Assembly: GCA_002699585.1 (NCBI GenBank) | Contig: PABP01000035.1 | Coordinates: 126,052-190,051 of the forward strand | DNA length: 64,000 bases | Reading direction: 5' to 3' | Origin: Anaerolineaceae bacterium | GTDB taxonomy: Bacteria; Chloroflexota; Anaerolineae; Aggregatilineales; Phototrophicaceae | Part shown: positions 51,355 through 60,502 of the stretch, one piece after another | Position numbering within the stretch: position 1 is the first letter of the stretch | Layout: each line of letters opens with the position of its first letter | The notes under the pieces: generated by a model | What the model was told of the DNA's origin: nothing | Databases searched by the model: none | Seen by the model: only the letters and a program-made list of their open reading frames with translations | Position numbers and translations under genes: made by a program

Positions 51355-53640
51355 TCAGGGTGTGCTCATCGCCGCCTGGGCAAGCAGATTGAGGTTGGTA
51401 TTCATGCTGGCATCGGCATTCCCTGGCTGCCATACGCCCCAGTTACCCCGTGCCGCAACCACCAGGTTCAGACTGGGAATGATGGTCATGATTTCGCGGT
51501 TCCAGTGCCCGCTGGCCTGGAAGGTATCCGCTGGTGCTCCCGGCCATGCACGATCATTCGTCATGCCGACGAAGCAGTTAAACCACCACCCATACCCATA
51601 CAATCCTGGACCATAATCTACTTGATTGCTGTCGCCGCCGATGGTATCGACATCAAGGTAGTCGACGTCCTCGACGCCGGTTAGCGGCAGGTTGTTCGGA
51701 ACCTGGGGCTGCATATAGGTATCGAAGTAAGAAACGGGCAGCAGTTGTTCACCCTGCCAGTTGCCTCGGTTAAGCCACCACCAGCCAATCCGTGCGAAGT
51801 CGCGCGGGGTCATCGTCAGGCGCGGGCCACCCCTTACTGTCTGGATGAACGAGCCATCTTCAAATTGCAGCGCGCCCAACTCGTTGTTGACGAGGCTCAT
51901 AACGGCATCTGCGTTGGTGGAGTCAATGCCATACACGCGGTCGAACAGCGTCTTCAGATACAGGCTGATGCCATAATCGTTGTAGGCAAAAGCTTCACCC
52001 GGTACTTCACCACGCACATAGCCACTGGTCATGTTGGCAAGGTGACTGAATGTCATCGTCTGATCTTGCTCAGTCAGGTCCCAGCCAAAATTGGCGATCT
52101 GCTGGTCAACACCCGACAGACGACCCTCATCGATGGCGAACATCATTAAGGAAATCCACAATGGCTTAACCGCTGAGGCCCAATCACCATGACCACCGCT
52201 GCCCCAGGACGCCACCAGATAGCCATCTTTGATGATGACGCCCGTGCCGCCCACATTCTCAATGAACTGATTGATGAGTGCTTCGTCCAGGCCGACCTCG
52301 GCCAATGTACGTGTGTCCCAGCTTTCGCCAGGGAACACCTGTGCATCACTGACCTTGCGCACGTAGAGCGCTACCTCGCTGCCGATGCCTGCTGGCGTGG
52401 GCCAGCTATGCTCACCAGCGGAGATCATGCGGCTTTCTTCCACGCTGGCGCCCGTTGCCGGGTCGAACCACATAAAAGAATAATTGCCCGGTTGCATATC
52501 CATCAGGCCCAGCTCGCCCGATACGTTGGACGCATATAAGATGTAGCTCTCGCCCGGTTTGGCCAACAGATATTCGGTGCCACCGGCTTTTAGTTCGTCA
52601 TTGGGACGCATCTCATCGAAGTTGGTGCTCTCGAAGAAGCGCTTCTGGCGCCCCCAGTCAGATAGCATCTCACTCGTTGGCGGTGCACCCACACCTTCCC
52701 ATGTGCCAACTACCATGACATAGCCTCCGGCCATACCTGTCGCCCAATTGCGCAGGCGGATGTCGCTTCGGTTGCCATCCTTAAGTCCCTGGGCCTGGTC
52801 ATCGACGCCTTCGTTCCAGTTTTCAGCCATATTGACGTTGTAACGACCATCGGCCAAATCAACCGCTTCCCGGACATCCGCATAAAGTGCTTGCGGTGAC
52901 GTCGCATTGGACTGCTGCGCAAACTGGTCGATGTTGGGGTCATCAGGGAAATTCATGATGTTGCCGCCCAGGTGATGGATGGCAATGGCATGGTTATAGT
53001 CGTCGGCTGCGGCGATCTCTGCGGCAATGGCACGGGCTTTCGCATCCGTTAAGGCTTCTTCATATTCTTCCGCAATGCCCCAGATGATATTGCCATGATG
53101 CTCAAATGTATTGACAACCGCCTGAATAAAGGCCGCTTCGATTTCCCCGACTGTGTTGTCAGGCTCCTGGCCTTCCGGTGTTTCGACGGCAAAGGGCGCG
53201 GCGCTGTCATCATAGAAGAACAGCAGCACAACGATGCCCCGGCTATCCAGCTCCGCGAGAATGCCATCCCAGGCATCGAGCACAGCCTGATCGACGCCGT
53301 TGTCTGGGTTGTTATCAATAAAGGGGTTCTGGTTGCCGCCGCCATCACCGCCATGACTACGGACCATATGCATATAGAGGGCATTGCTACCGGATGCGCC
53401 AATGGCATCGATGATGGCAGCTTGTTCTTCAGGACTCAGATATAGGAAACCTTCTGGCCCACCGGCTCCCGCCATATAGAAGGGATCGAGTTTGCCATCA
53501 TGGTTCGAGTCCTGATTGTAATAGAGCCATTGGGGATTGTCGGGATCAACGACGATTTGAACAGGGGTTTGGGCACTGCTTACGATAGCCGAGAACGCCA
53601 GCACGATGACCAGCACCACCAAACCGAATCGATATTTCAT
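51355..53640 (-). CDS. Secreted fusion: glycosidase-like domain plus serine beta-lactamase-like domain
   Basis: I chose the ATG at 53640 with AAGGAAA upstream over a TTG at 53661. The product has 761 residues. Residues 1-23 are a signal peptide. Near residue 45 an EF-hand-like phrase D-S-N-H-D-G-K-L-D appears. Residues 60-360 read as an alpha/beta-barrel glycosidase-like domain (I-W-G-I-A-E-E-Y-E-E, A-I-H-H-L-G-G-N, N-M-A-E-N-W-N-E-G), typical of putative collagen-binding/DUF4038-like hydrolases. Residues 440-750 fit class C beta-lactamase/DD-peptidase: S-A-V-K gives the SxxK nucleophile, A-Y-N-D-Y-G the YxN place (Asn replaced by Asp), and G-Y-G-W-W and Q-A-S-G-H the end motifs. The pairing is unusual. 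Its substrate is unknown. Confidence 0.85.
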   Translation of the reverse strand: MKYRFGLVVLVIVLAFSAIVSSAQTPVQIVVDPDNPQWLYYNQDSNHDGKLDPFYMAGAGGPEGFLYLSPEEQAAIIDAIGASGSNALYMHMVRSHGGDGGGNQNPFIDNNPDNGVDQAVLDAWDGILAELDSRGIVVLLFFYDDSAAPFAVETPEGQEPDNTVGEIEAAFIQAVVNTFEHHGNIIWGIAEEYEEALTDAKARAIAAEIAAADDYNHAIAIHHLGGNIMNFPDDPNIDQFAQQSNATSPQALYADVREAVDLADGRYNVNMAENWNEGVDDQAQGLKDGNRSDIRLRNWATGMAGGYVMVVGTWEGVGAPPTSEMLSDWGRQKRFFESTNFDEMRPNDELKAGGTEYLLAKPGESYILYASNVSGELGLMDMQPGNYSFMWFDPATGASVEESRMISAGEHSWPTPAGIGSEVALYVRKVSDAQVFPGESWDTRTLAEVGLDEALINQFIENVGGTGVIIKDGYLVASWGSGGHGDWASAVKPLWISLMMFAIDEGRLSGVDQQIANFGWDLTEQDQTMTFSHLANMTSGYVRGEVPGEAFAYNDYGISLYLKTLFDRVYGIDSTNADAVMSLVNNELGALQFEDGSFIQTVRGGPRLTMTPRDFARIGWWWLNRGNWQGEQLLPVSYFDTYMQPQVPNNLPLTGVEDVDYLDVDTIGGDSNQVDYGPGLYGYGWWFNCFVGMTNDRAWPGAPADTFQASGHWNREIMTIIPSLNLVVAARGNWGVWQPGNADASMNTNLNLLAQAAMSTP

Positions 53641-54162
53641 CTGTTTTCCTTCAAGTTTCAAACGACATATAGGGGTTGGACATGGGTAGAATCTGCTTTT
53701 TGAGTATAGGATTTAATATGAGAAAATAGTTTTCTTACGGAAATGTCCCACCAAAAAATCTAAGTTCAATTATTACACTATGTTAAATAAGTCTTCAAAT
53801 CAAGATACGTTAAGTGTTGTCTAATCATAATGCCTGTACCATAGCCAATAAGAACTACATGCCTCACGTTAGTCACGCTATAGCCTCACACATAACTGAA
53901 TGACTGATGATCTGTTCATGCCGAACTACGATTGTGCCTTAAGAGCCAGTCAGTAGGCCTCAGGCTGTGCTTCACTGTATATCCTGCACAAGCGCACATC
54001 ATAACAGCGATTAATGCCTGATAGTATTTTTTTAATTGCTAAATTATGTCTTAATACTTGATAGGAACTTGATAGGCGTTCGATAGGTCGGCAAGCGTAA
54101 CATGATCCTGTATCCGGCTATTCGCCTGGATCACTCAATCCGTAAGTAATAGGGGGAGTAAT
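53641..54162. other. AT-rich intergenic region between divergent secreted enzyme and asnB
   Basis: There are 520 bases with no credible frame. It must carry promoters on both sides, including the asnB promoter, but I find no clear -35/-10 pair. Short repeats lie at 54058-54087. Confidence 0.5.
54058..54087 (+). repeat. Three helically phased TTGATAGG-type direct repeats
   Basis: TTGATAGG at 54058-54065 and 54069-54076, then TTCGATAGG at 54079-54087, are spaced about one DNA turn (11 bases) and lie 75 bases upstream of asnB. This is the pattern of an activator or repressor binding array. Confidence 0.55.
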
Positions 54163-56154
54163 ATGTGTGGTATCTGTGGGAAGTATAGTGTCGATGGTGT
54201 CGAACTTGACACGCTCAAGCGGATGGCTGATGCGATTCGGCATCGTGGCCCCGATGACGACGGGTATTTCGTTGAAGGCAGTATTGGTTTAGCCAATCGC
54301 CGCTTGAGCATTATCGACGTCGATGGCGGTAAGCAGCCTATCTCCAACGAAGATGATACTGTATGGATCGTCTTCAATGGCGAAATTTATAACTATCCCG
54401 AACTGCGTGAACAATTGCTTGCCAATGGCCACCAATTTAAAACGCATACCGATACAGAAGTTATTGTGCATTTATATGAAGAATACGGCGTACAAGCAGT
54501 CCGCAAGTTGCGTGGCATGTTTACCTTCGCCATCTGGGATCAACCGCGTCGTCGGTTGTTCGTCGCCCGTGACCCACTCGGTCAAAAGCATCTGTACTAC
54601 ACACAGCGCGATGGCGAATTCTTATTTGGTTCTGAAATTAAATCACTCTTAGCCGACCCAACCGTGCGCCCTGAACTGAATACCTGGGCCATGCATCATG
54701 CCATTTCTTTGCGCTGCCTGCCTGATGAACACACCATGTTCAAGGGCATTGATAAGCTGCCTGCCGGTCATTACCTCGTCTATGAAAACCAGACAGCGAA
54801 GATTGAACAGTACTGGGATCAGCCCTTTGAACCGAAGCACACCATGCCAGAAGAAGAGCTGATTCAAGAACTGCGCAAGGTCCTGTTAGATACAGTCGAA
54901 TGCCATATGCTCAGTGATGTACCCCTGGGTGCCTTCCTCAGCGGCGGTATCGACTCCTCACTCATTACCTCGATGATGGCCGAACTATCAGACAAGCCCA
55001 TTAAGACCTTCTCCATCGGCGTTAAAGAAGAAGATTTTAACGAGCTGCCCTATGCGCGCCAGGTGGTCGAAAAATACAACACCGAGCATTACGAATATAT
55101 CGTCGAGCCGGATCTGGTCAGCTTGCTGCCTGCCATGATGTGGCATATGGAAGAACCAGTTGATCCGTTTGCCTTTGGCGTCTACTCAGTGTCGAAGCTG
55201 GCTTCTGAGCATGTCAAAGTGGTGCTGGGTGGCGATGGCGGCGACGAAATGTTCGCTGGCTATGATCGTTACTTCGGCAACCAGATCATCGACTACTACA
55301 CGATGGTGCCCAAACCACTGCGTAAAGCCATCATTGAACCGATCATCGCCTCACTGCCGGATAACTTCAGCTATAACAACCGCGTCCAAAAGCTGCGCTG
55401 GATGGTCGCCATGTCCGACGACACCTCTGGTGAGCGTTATGCACGCAGCGCCAGCTTCCTGCGCTTTGGCCCGGATCATAAGCAAGATCTCTACTCAGAA
55501 TCGCTTCTGAACGAACTGGGCGACAATGATGCGATTGATTACCTGCTGCGCTATTTCGATTCGCCTCAAGCTAAAGATGACATCGACAAGATGCTCTATA
55601 CTGATGTCAAAACCCGTCTGGCGGATCATCTCATGACGGTTGGTGACCGCATGACGATGGCCCATAGCCTGGAAGGGCGTTCGCCATACGTTGACCAACG
55701 GTTTGCAGAATTCGTGGGCCAGATGCCTGCCAAGTACAAACTGAATGGCCGCCGTCTGAAATATGCCCTGCGTCAAGCTGCTCGTGGCTACCTGCCGGAA
55801 GATCTCATCACCCGGCCCAAGCAAGGCTTTAGCTTCCCTCTGGCTTACTGGTTCCGCAATGAACTGCGTGAATTCACAGAAAGTATCTTCAAATCATCAC
55901 GTCTGGTAGAAGACGGTTACTTCCGTGAAGACGCGATGACCAACATGCTCGCCGTACATGTCGCGGGTGAGGTAGACCACAACTACCGCCTCTGGCTGCT
56001 GCTCAACCTGGAACTGTGGTATCGCATGTTTATTGATGGCCAGTCCGCGGATGATCTCAATCAAGATTTGCAGTCGCGTCTCGCCTTTGAGAAAAACGGC
56101 ACACACACTGGTGTCACAGCAGATTCGACAGGTGTCCTGCACACACCTGCCTAA
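54163..56154 (+). CDS. asnB: Glutamine-hydrolysing asparagine synthetase
   Basis: The product has 663 residues. The N-terminus M-C-G-I-C-G-K exposes the catalytic Cys2 of the class II glutaminase, with R-L-S-I-I-D, F-N-G-E-I-Y-N-Y and the R-G-M-F-T-F-A-I-W-D motif. The synthetase half has the ATP-pyrophosphatase loop S-G-G-I-D-S-S and the L-G-G-D-G-G-D-E phrase. It makes asparagine from aspartate, ATP and glutamine. AsnB-type enzymes of this length next to NAD-dependent epimerases often belong to glycan or amidation pathways, so here it may modify a sugar or peptide rather than make free asparagine. GGGGGAG lies upstream of the ATG. Confidence 0.96.
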   Translation: MCGICGKYSVDGVELDTLKRMADAIRHRGPDDDGYFVEGSIGLANRRLSIIDVDGGKQPISNEDDTVWIVFNGEIYNYPELREQLLANGHQFKTHTDTEVIVHLYEEYGVQAVRKLRGMFTFAIWDQPRRRLFVARDPLGQKHLYYTQRDGEFLFGSEIKSLLADPTVRPELNTWAMHHAISLRCLPDEHTMFKGIDKLPAGHYLVYENQTAKIEQYWDQPFEPKHTMPEEELIQELRKVLLDTVECHMLSDVPLGAFLSGGIDSSLITSMMAELSDKPIKTFSIGVKEEDFNELPYARQVVEKYNTEHYEYIVEPDLVSLLPAMMWHMEEPVDPFAFGVYSVSKLASEHVKVVLGGDGGDEMFAGYDRYFGNQIIDYYTMVPKPLRKAIIEPIIASLPDNFSYNNRVQKLRWMVAMSDDTSGERYARSASFLRFGPDHKQDLYSESLLNELGDNDAIDYLLRYFDSPQAKDDIDKMLYTDVKTRLADHLMTVGDRMTMAHSLEGRSPYVDQRFAEFVGQMPAKYKLNGRRLKYALRQAARGYLPEDLITRPKQGFSFPLAYWFRNELREFTESIFKSSRLVEDGYFREDAMTNMLAVHVAGEVDHNYRLWLLLNLELWYRMFIDGQSADDLNQDLQSRLAFEKNGTHTGVTADSTGVLHTPA

Positions 56155-56202
56155 TTTAATACTTGGGGAAGTTTTGGAAGTTACAATATTCAGGAGATAA
56201 AA

Positions 56203-57198
56203 ATGGAAAGCAAAACCATACTCGTAACGGGCGGCACGGGCTTCACCGGGAGCCATCTGGTGCGCCGACTGATTAAAGATGGCCATACTGTGCGCGTCGT
56301 GGATAACCAGAAGGGCTATTTTTACGACGAAATCGCCGCACTTGGTGCGGACATCACCATTGGTTCCGTCACCGATAAAGACCTGATGTTCAAACTCGTA
56401 GAAGGCGTGGACATCGTCCAGCACATGGCCGCCGCCTTCCGCCGCGTGGACCTGCCTAAGTCGGTATATTGGGATGTCAACGTCAACGGCACCAAATACC
56501 TGCTGGAAGCCGCCGAACAATTCGGCGTCGAGCGCTTCGTCTATACCAGCACCTGCGGTGTCCATGGTGATGTCGAGAACCCGCCTGCGGCAGAAACCGC
56601 CCCCATCGCACCCGCAGATTACTATCAGTACACCAAGTGGGAAGGCGAAAAAGTCGCCCACGAGTTCATGGAGCGTGGCAAACTCGATATTGCCATTCTA
56701 CGTCCTGCGGCCATCTACGGTCCTGGCGACCCGGAACGCTGGGTCATGTTGTTCAAGCGTGTGGCTCCGGGCCGCTTCTTCATGCTCGGCTCCGGTAATG
56801 TGACCTATCACCCGCTCTACATTGCCAACCTCGTTGATGCCCTGGTCCTCGCCCAGGAAAAACCTGAAGCTGTTGGTCAGACCTACCTCATCGCTGATGA
56901 GAAGTACTACAAGCTGAATGACCTGGTGAAAGAGGTCGCCCGTGTGCTAAACGTCGATGTCAAAGTCACGCACATCCCATTCTGGCCCGTTTGGGCTGTC
57001 GCGGGTCTGGTTGAACTCGGCTCGAAGATCATCAACATCAGCCCGCCGATTTTCCGCCGCCGTGTGGACTGGTTCCGCCAGAACCGTGCCTTTGACATCA
57101 GCAAAGCCAAGCGCGAACTGGGTTATGAAGCCAAGGTTGATCTCTACACAGGCCTGAGTGAAACCGCCGTATGGTATCGCGAAAACGGTTACCTCTAA
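56203..57198 (+). CDS. NAD-dependent epimerase/dehydratase (extended SDR)
   Basis: The product has 331 residues. It has the Rossmann loop V-T-G-G-T-G-F-T-G-S-H-L at 8-19, the catalytic Tyr-x3-Lys in Y-Y-Q-Y-T-K-W-E, and the R-P-A-A-I-Y-G-P-G phrase. Substrates of this family are usually nucleotide sugars or sterol-like compounds; residues here do not settle it. It lies 48 bases after asnB, so the two are co-transcribed, and a strong terminator follows. Confidence 0.93.
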   Translation: MESKTILVTGGTGFTGSHLVRRLIKDGHTVRVVDNQKGYFYDEIAALGADITIGSVTDKDLMFKLVEGVDIVQHMAAAFRRVDLPKSVYWDVNVNGTKYLLEAAEQFGVERFVYTSTCGVHGDVENPPAAETAPIAPADYYQYTKWEGEKVAHEFMERGKLDIAILRPAAIYGPGDPERWVMLFKRVAPGRFFMLGSGNVTYHPLYIANLVDALVLAQEKPEAVGQTYLIADEKYYKLNDLVKEVARVLNVDVKVTHIPFWPVWAVAGLVELGSKIINISPPIFRRRVDWFRQNRAFDISKAKRELGYEAKVDLYTGLSETAVWYRENGYL

Positions 57199-57234
57199 GC
57201 AATATATCCAGTGTATCCCCCTGACTGGTGATTG

Positions 57235-57271
57235 CAAAAAGTGGGCATCTTTAAAAGGTGCCCGCTTTTTG
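57235..57271 (+). terminator. Rho-independent terminator
   Basis: A long stem with arms around GTGGGCA and TGCCCGC, extended by A/T pairs and a single G-T type pair, is followed by a T run after the epimerase gene. Confidence 0.85.
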
Positions 57272-57460
57272 TTTACCTGGTTGCTATGTTCGATACAGTG
57301 TAGACGCCGGACAGCATCCATGAGATGCTGGGTCTGGTGGTGCTGGTCCCGCCGTATGCCTTTGATACCTGTTCTTATTTGTTCCCATGCCATCGGTAGG
57401 GCAGCACGCATCCAGCGATGAAACCGTACATAATGTGTTCATCAACAAGGAGAAAATACC

Positions 57461-57790
57461 ATGATCGTGACTTGTAACCGTATTCCCGTGAACCCTGACC
57501 ATGCCGCCGCCTTTGAAGCCCGTTTTGCGGATCGTGCCAGTCTGGTCGATGGCATGGATGGATTTGTGTCGTTCCAGCTACTGCGCCCCCAGAACCCCGA
57601 AGATCCCTATGTGGTGATGACCTTCTGGGAATCGGAAGCGCACTTCAAAGCCTGGACCGAATCGGCTGAATTCAAAGAAGGCCATGCGCGTTCCGGTCAA
57701 CTGCCGCCGGAAACCTTCGCTGGGCACCCTAAGCTGGAAATGTTCGAGATCATCCAGGGGACGGCCTTGATCCAGCGCGTTGGTGAGTAA
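57461..57790 (+). CDS. Antibiotic-biosynthesis-monooxygenase (ABM)-fold protein
   Basis: The product has 109 residues. The dimeric alpha/beta-barrel ABM fold is suggested by I-V-T-C-N-R-I-P-V, A-F-E-A-R-F-A-D-R, G-F-V-S-F-Q-L-L-R-P, Y-V-V-M-T-F-W-E-S-E-A-H-F-K-A-W and the end L-E-M-F-E-I-I. The W-E-S-E-x-H-F-x-A-W segment is the common hallmark. Members include IsdG/HmoB-type haem oxygenases, which this length and the N-T/R start resemble, but no haem ligand can be confirmed. It is monocistronic, with AAGGAGA upstream of the ATG. Confidence 0.88.
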   Translation: MIVTCNRIPVNPDHAAAFEARFADRASLVDGMDGFVSFQLLRPQNPEDPYVVMTFWESEAHFKAWTESAEFKEGHARSGQLPPETFAGHPKLEMFEIIQGTALIQRVGE

Positions 57791-58185
57791 TATTGATCCC
57801 GGTTGCCATCAAATACATCCGCTGCTGATTGTGTTAGTGGGGCTAGTCGTTGTGGCCATCATGACGATGGCCCCGCTTTTCAATCTCAGCCATCCTCAAA
57901 CGCCGCGCCAGATCTCATATTGGAACTGCTCATTGGAACTGCTCAATAATGATGAAATTTAACGTCGGTAAATAGAAAGAGATCAGTAGCTGTTTTAAGA
58001 ATTTATATGACCAAATTGCGACGTGAACCCCGCCTCAAATCCGTGTATCGCTCGATGAAACATCGACCTTAACTGCCCTCGTAGAAAACCTCGGCATATT
58101 CCGCTAGTATCAACCCTTCACGACACGTGCCCAAAAAGCATAGTGGATTGCTCATCACGACCACACATAGCAAATCAGGGTTGAT
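57791..58185. other. Intergenic region after the ABM gene
   Basis: It begins with a probable terminator. The rest is AT-rich with no convincing frame. A 60-residue frame at 57780-57962 runs through the hairpin and is rejected. Confidence 0.55.
57839..57880 (+). terminator. Probable terminator of the ABM gene
   Basis: GGGGCTAGTCGT and ACGATGGCCCC arms form an imperfect hairpin with a larger loop, followed by GCTTTT. Confidence 0.55.
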
Positions 58186-59187
58186 ATGACCATCGCAAAT
58201 ACCAACCGCACCAAAGCATACTGCAACGTCATGGCAATGGAAAAAGGCCTTGATCCTATCGGGTATGCGAGGACGTTTGATACCTGCTTCGCGCTTGAAT
58301 TGCCCTTGCCCTGGGTACATTCCATCATCAAAGATCAGCCCAATATCCCCGATGAACTCCGGCAGCTTGGGCAACTGTACGCTCAACTACCGCCAGAGGA
58401 ACGTCTACGGGTGCGCCCGATGTTTATCGTTCCCGACGAAGCCTATTCGCAGGCCGGTTATCGGCGGTTGTTGCATTACACACGGCCAAATGGTGCCTTT
58501 TCGGCTTTCACGAAGTCCGAGTACCTTGTCCCAGAGAGTGAAGTTGGCCCTCTGCTGTGGGCCTTGCAGCAATCGCCTGAGAAGCTACCCCAATTCGATG
58601 CATACCGTGTGAATGATTCTGATGTCCGCGATTTGATGATCTGCACGCATGGTACCGTCGATGTCGCCTGTGCCAAGTTTGGCTTTCCCGTATACCAACA
58701 CTTGCGGCAAAATGTCGCCAATGAGCAATTGCGAGTCTGGCGCGTCAGCCATTTCGGCGGCCATATATTCGCTCCAACTGTTCTGGACATGCCCACAGGC
58801 CATTATTGGGCCTACATGGATGGCGAACTGGGCCAGCAGGTCGCTGAACGGCGTGGTGATGCCACCCCCTTGCGCGGCCACTATCGCGGTTGGTCCGGTA
58901 TGGGCAACAGCTTCTTACAGGCCCTGGACCGTGAATTATGGCAGCAGCAGGGGTGGTCCTGGTTTGATGTTGAAAAAGAGGGCCAAGTTCTCCGGCAGGA
59001 TGACGACGAAGACCCTCAATGGGCTGATGTCCGCATTACGCATCAAAAACCTGGTACGGATCAACAGGTCACTGTAGAAGCGCATGTCGTTGTCAAACGC
59101 AGTATCGAAACACGTCCCTCATCGCGCGGGGACAAAATCAACACGTACCCGCAGTATCACGTCGAGACTATGGAGATCAATGCGTGA
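58186..59187 (+). CDS. Sucrase/ferredoxin-like family protein
   Basis: The product has 333 residues. It fits the Suc_Fer-like family: C-T-H-G-T-V-D-V-A-C-A-K-F-G-F-P at about 146 resembles the family's CTHGxxDxCC motif, with one Cys replaced by Ala, and S-H-F-G-G-H-I-F-A-P-T-V-L-D-M-P-T-G-H is the second diagnostic phrase. These proteins have a thioredoxin-like [2Fe-2S] ferredoxin fold. The reduced Cys set makes cluster binding uncertain. There is no signal peptide. Upstream only a weak ribosome-binding site (AGGG) is seen. Confidence 0.85.
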   Translation: MTIANTNRTKAYCNVMAMEKGLDPIGYARTFDTCFALELPLPWVHSIIKDQPNIPDELRQLGQLYAQLPPEERLRVRPMFIVPDEAYSQAGYRRLLHYTRPNGAFSAFTKSEYLVPESEVGPLLWALQQSPEKLPQFDAYRVNDSDVRDLMICTHGTVDVACAKFGFPVYQHLRQNVANEQLRVWRVSHFGGHIFAPTVLDMPTGHYWAYMDGELGQQVAERRGDATPLRGHYRGWSGMGNSFLQALDRELWQQQGWSWFDVEKEGQVLRQDDDEDPQWADVRITHQKPGTDQQVTVEAHVVVKRSIETRPSSRGDKINTYPQYHVETMEINA

Positions 59188-59252
59188 CGCCGAGGTTCTG
59201 TTGACATTTGCCAGATCATTGTATTTAGGATATTTAAGAGCGCAGGTTGTAG

Positions 59253-59277
59253 GGGCATAGCATGCTATGCCCTTTTT
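59253..59277 (+). terminator. Rho-independent terminator with palindromic-repeat core
   Basis: An 8-bp stem GGGCATAG/CTATGCCC with a CATG loop is followed by five T residues. The phrase GTAGGGGCATAGCATGC is related to the dispersed repeats at 29469 and 30537. Confidence 0.85.
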
Positions 59278-59318
59278 GCATGCAAAACCCGTTCATCAGT
59301 CGTTCTTATGATCAAATG

Positions 59319-60497
59319 TCAATATGTCCTACAATACGTAAGCACCGATTGGGCGAGTATCTGCGCCAGTTGCACCACCGAGTCGACCTCGACCCATTCT
59401 TCATCTGCATGCAGCCCGCCGCCTGTTGGCCCGATGATGACCGTTTCGATACCGGCTTCTCCCAACAATGCCGAGTCCATCCACCACAATTCCCCATATA
59501 GTTCCGGTTCCTTGGATAGCGTCTGCTGGGTAGCAGCACGCACTGTTTGCACGATGTCGGCCTGCGGGTCAATCGCATACGGATTGCGATCAAAGAAGGC
59601 GTTGACCGTCGCGGAAAATTGCGGGTCGGCGTCTGCTAGCCTGTCGAGTAATGCCTGGATTTCCGCGACCACTTGCGCGACAGTTTCCGAGGGCAGGGTG
59701 CGCCGTTCCAACTCGATGCGGCAAAAGGCCGAGTACACCGATTGTGAGGTGCCGCCCTGGATCAGCGGCACATGGATCGATGGCGGTCCCAGCAGCAGAT
59801 GTCCTTCGCGTTGTAGCAGCTCCTGGGCGTATTTTTCGATTTCGACCAGCACGCGCCCCATATGCATATTGGCATCGATGCCATCAGCATAGCGGCTGCC
59901 ATGCGCCGCACGTCCCTGCGTTTTGACTTCCAGCCACACAAAACCGCGATGTGCACAGCACACCCGCAGTTGGCTCGGCTCGGTGAGGATGGCCGCATCG
60001 ATCTGGATGGCTTCTTTTTGCAAATATGCCACCAGATGTTCCATGCCTTTGCTGCCATATTCTTCGTCAATGACGGTCGTGAACCACACATCACCTGCTA
60101 GCGTGGCATCGGCCTCGACTAGCGCTTTCATCACCGCTAGCATAGCGGCGATGCTGGCTTTCATGTCGTAAGCGCCGCGCCCATAAATTTTGTCCTCGCG
60201 TAGCGCGCCGGAAAACGGCTCGCGCATGCCCGTCACGCCGACTGTATCCAGATGGGCGTTAAGCAACAATGTGTGTCCGTCGCCTGTTCCTTGCAGCAGA
60301 CCATAGACGTTATCACGCTCCCTTTCGACCGGATCGACGATAGGGTCGATGCCCATATCGGCCAGCGCCTGGGCCACATAGCTCCCGATGTTGCCTTCAC
60401 CTGCTGCGCCTTTTTCCAGGTCGCTGTTCACGGAGTCGATTTGTACCAGGGCTTGTGTCTGCGCGACGATATACTCACGATCAATCTGTATTCCCAT
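59319..60497 (-). CDS. M20-family metallopeptidase (ArgE/DapE/carboxypeptidase type)
   Basis: The product has 392 residues. It has the first zinc motif L-L-N-A-H-L-D-T-V-G, the bridging-Asp motif Y-G-R-G-A-Y-D-M-K-A-S, the catalytic Glu pair in V-I-D-E-E-Y-G-S-K-G, and a lid domain with R-G-F-V-W-L-E-V-K-T-Q-G-R-A-A-H-G-S. The E-W-V-E-V-D-S-V-V near the end gives the last ligand region. It removes an acyl or amino-acid group; ArgE- or DapE-like activity is possible. It follows the transsulfuration gene by 5 bases on the same strand. Confidence 0.95.
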   Translation of the reverse strand: MGIQIDREYIVAQTQALVQIDSVNSDLEKGAAGEGNIGSYVAQALADMGIDPIVDPVERERDNVYGLLQGTGDGHTLLLNAHLDTVGVTGMREPFSGALREDKIYGRGAYDMKASIAAMLAVMKALVEADATLAGDVWFTTVIDEEYGSKGMEHLVAYLQKEAIQIDAAILTEPSQLRVCCAHRGFVWLEVKTQGRAAHGSRYADGIDANMHMGRVLVEIEKYAQELLQREGHLLLGPPSIHVPLIQGGTSQSVYSAFCRIELERRTLPSETVAQVVAEIQALLDRLADADPQFSATVNAFFDRNPYAIDPQADIVQTVRAATQQTLSKEPELYGELWWMDSALLGEAGIETVIIGPTGGGLHADEEWVEVDSVVQLAQILAQSVLTYCRTY

Positions 60498-60502
60498 GAT
60501 GT

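Noticed and set aside
57780-57962. 60-residue frame with one hydrophobic segment
   Set aside because: It starts inside the ABM gene end and runs through a hairpin-T terminator; there is no ribosome-binding site.
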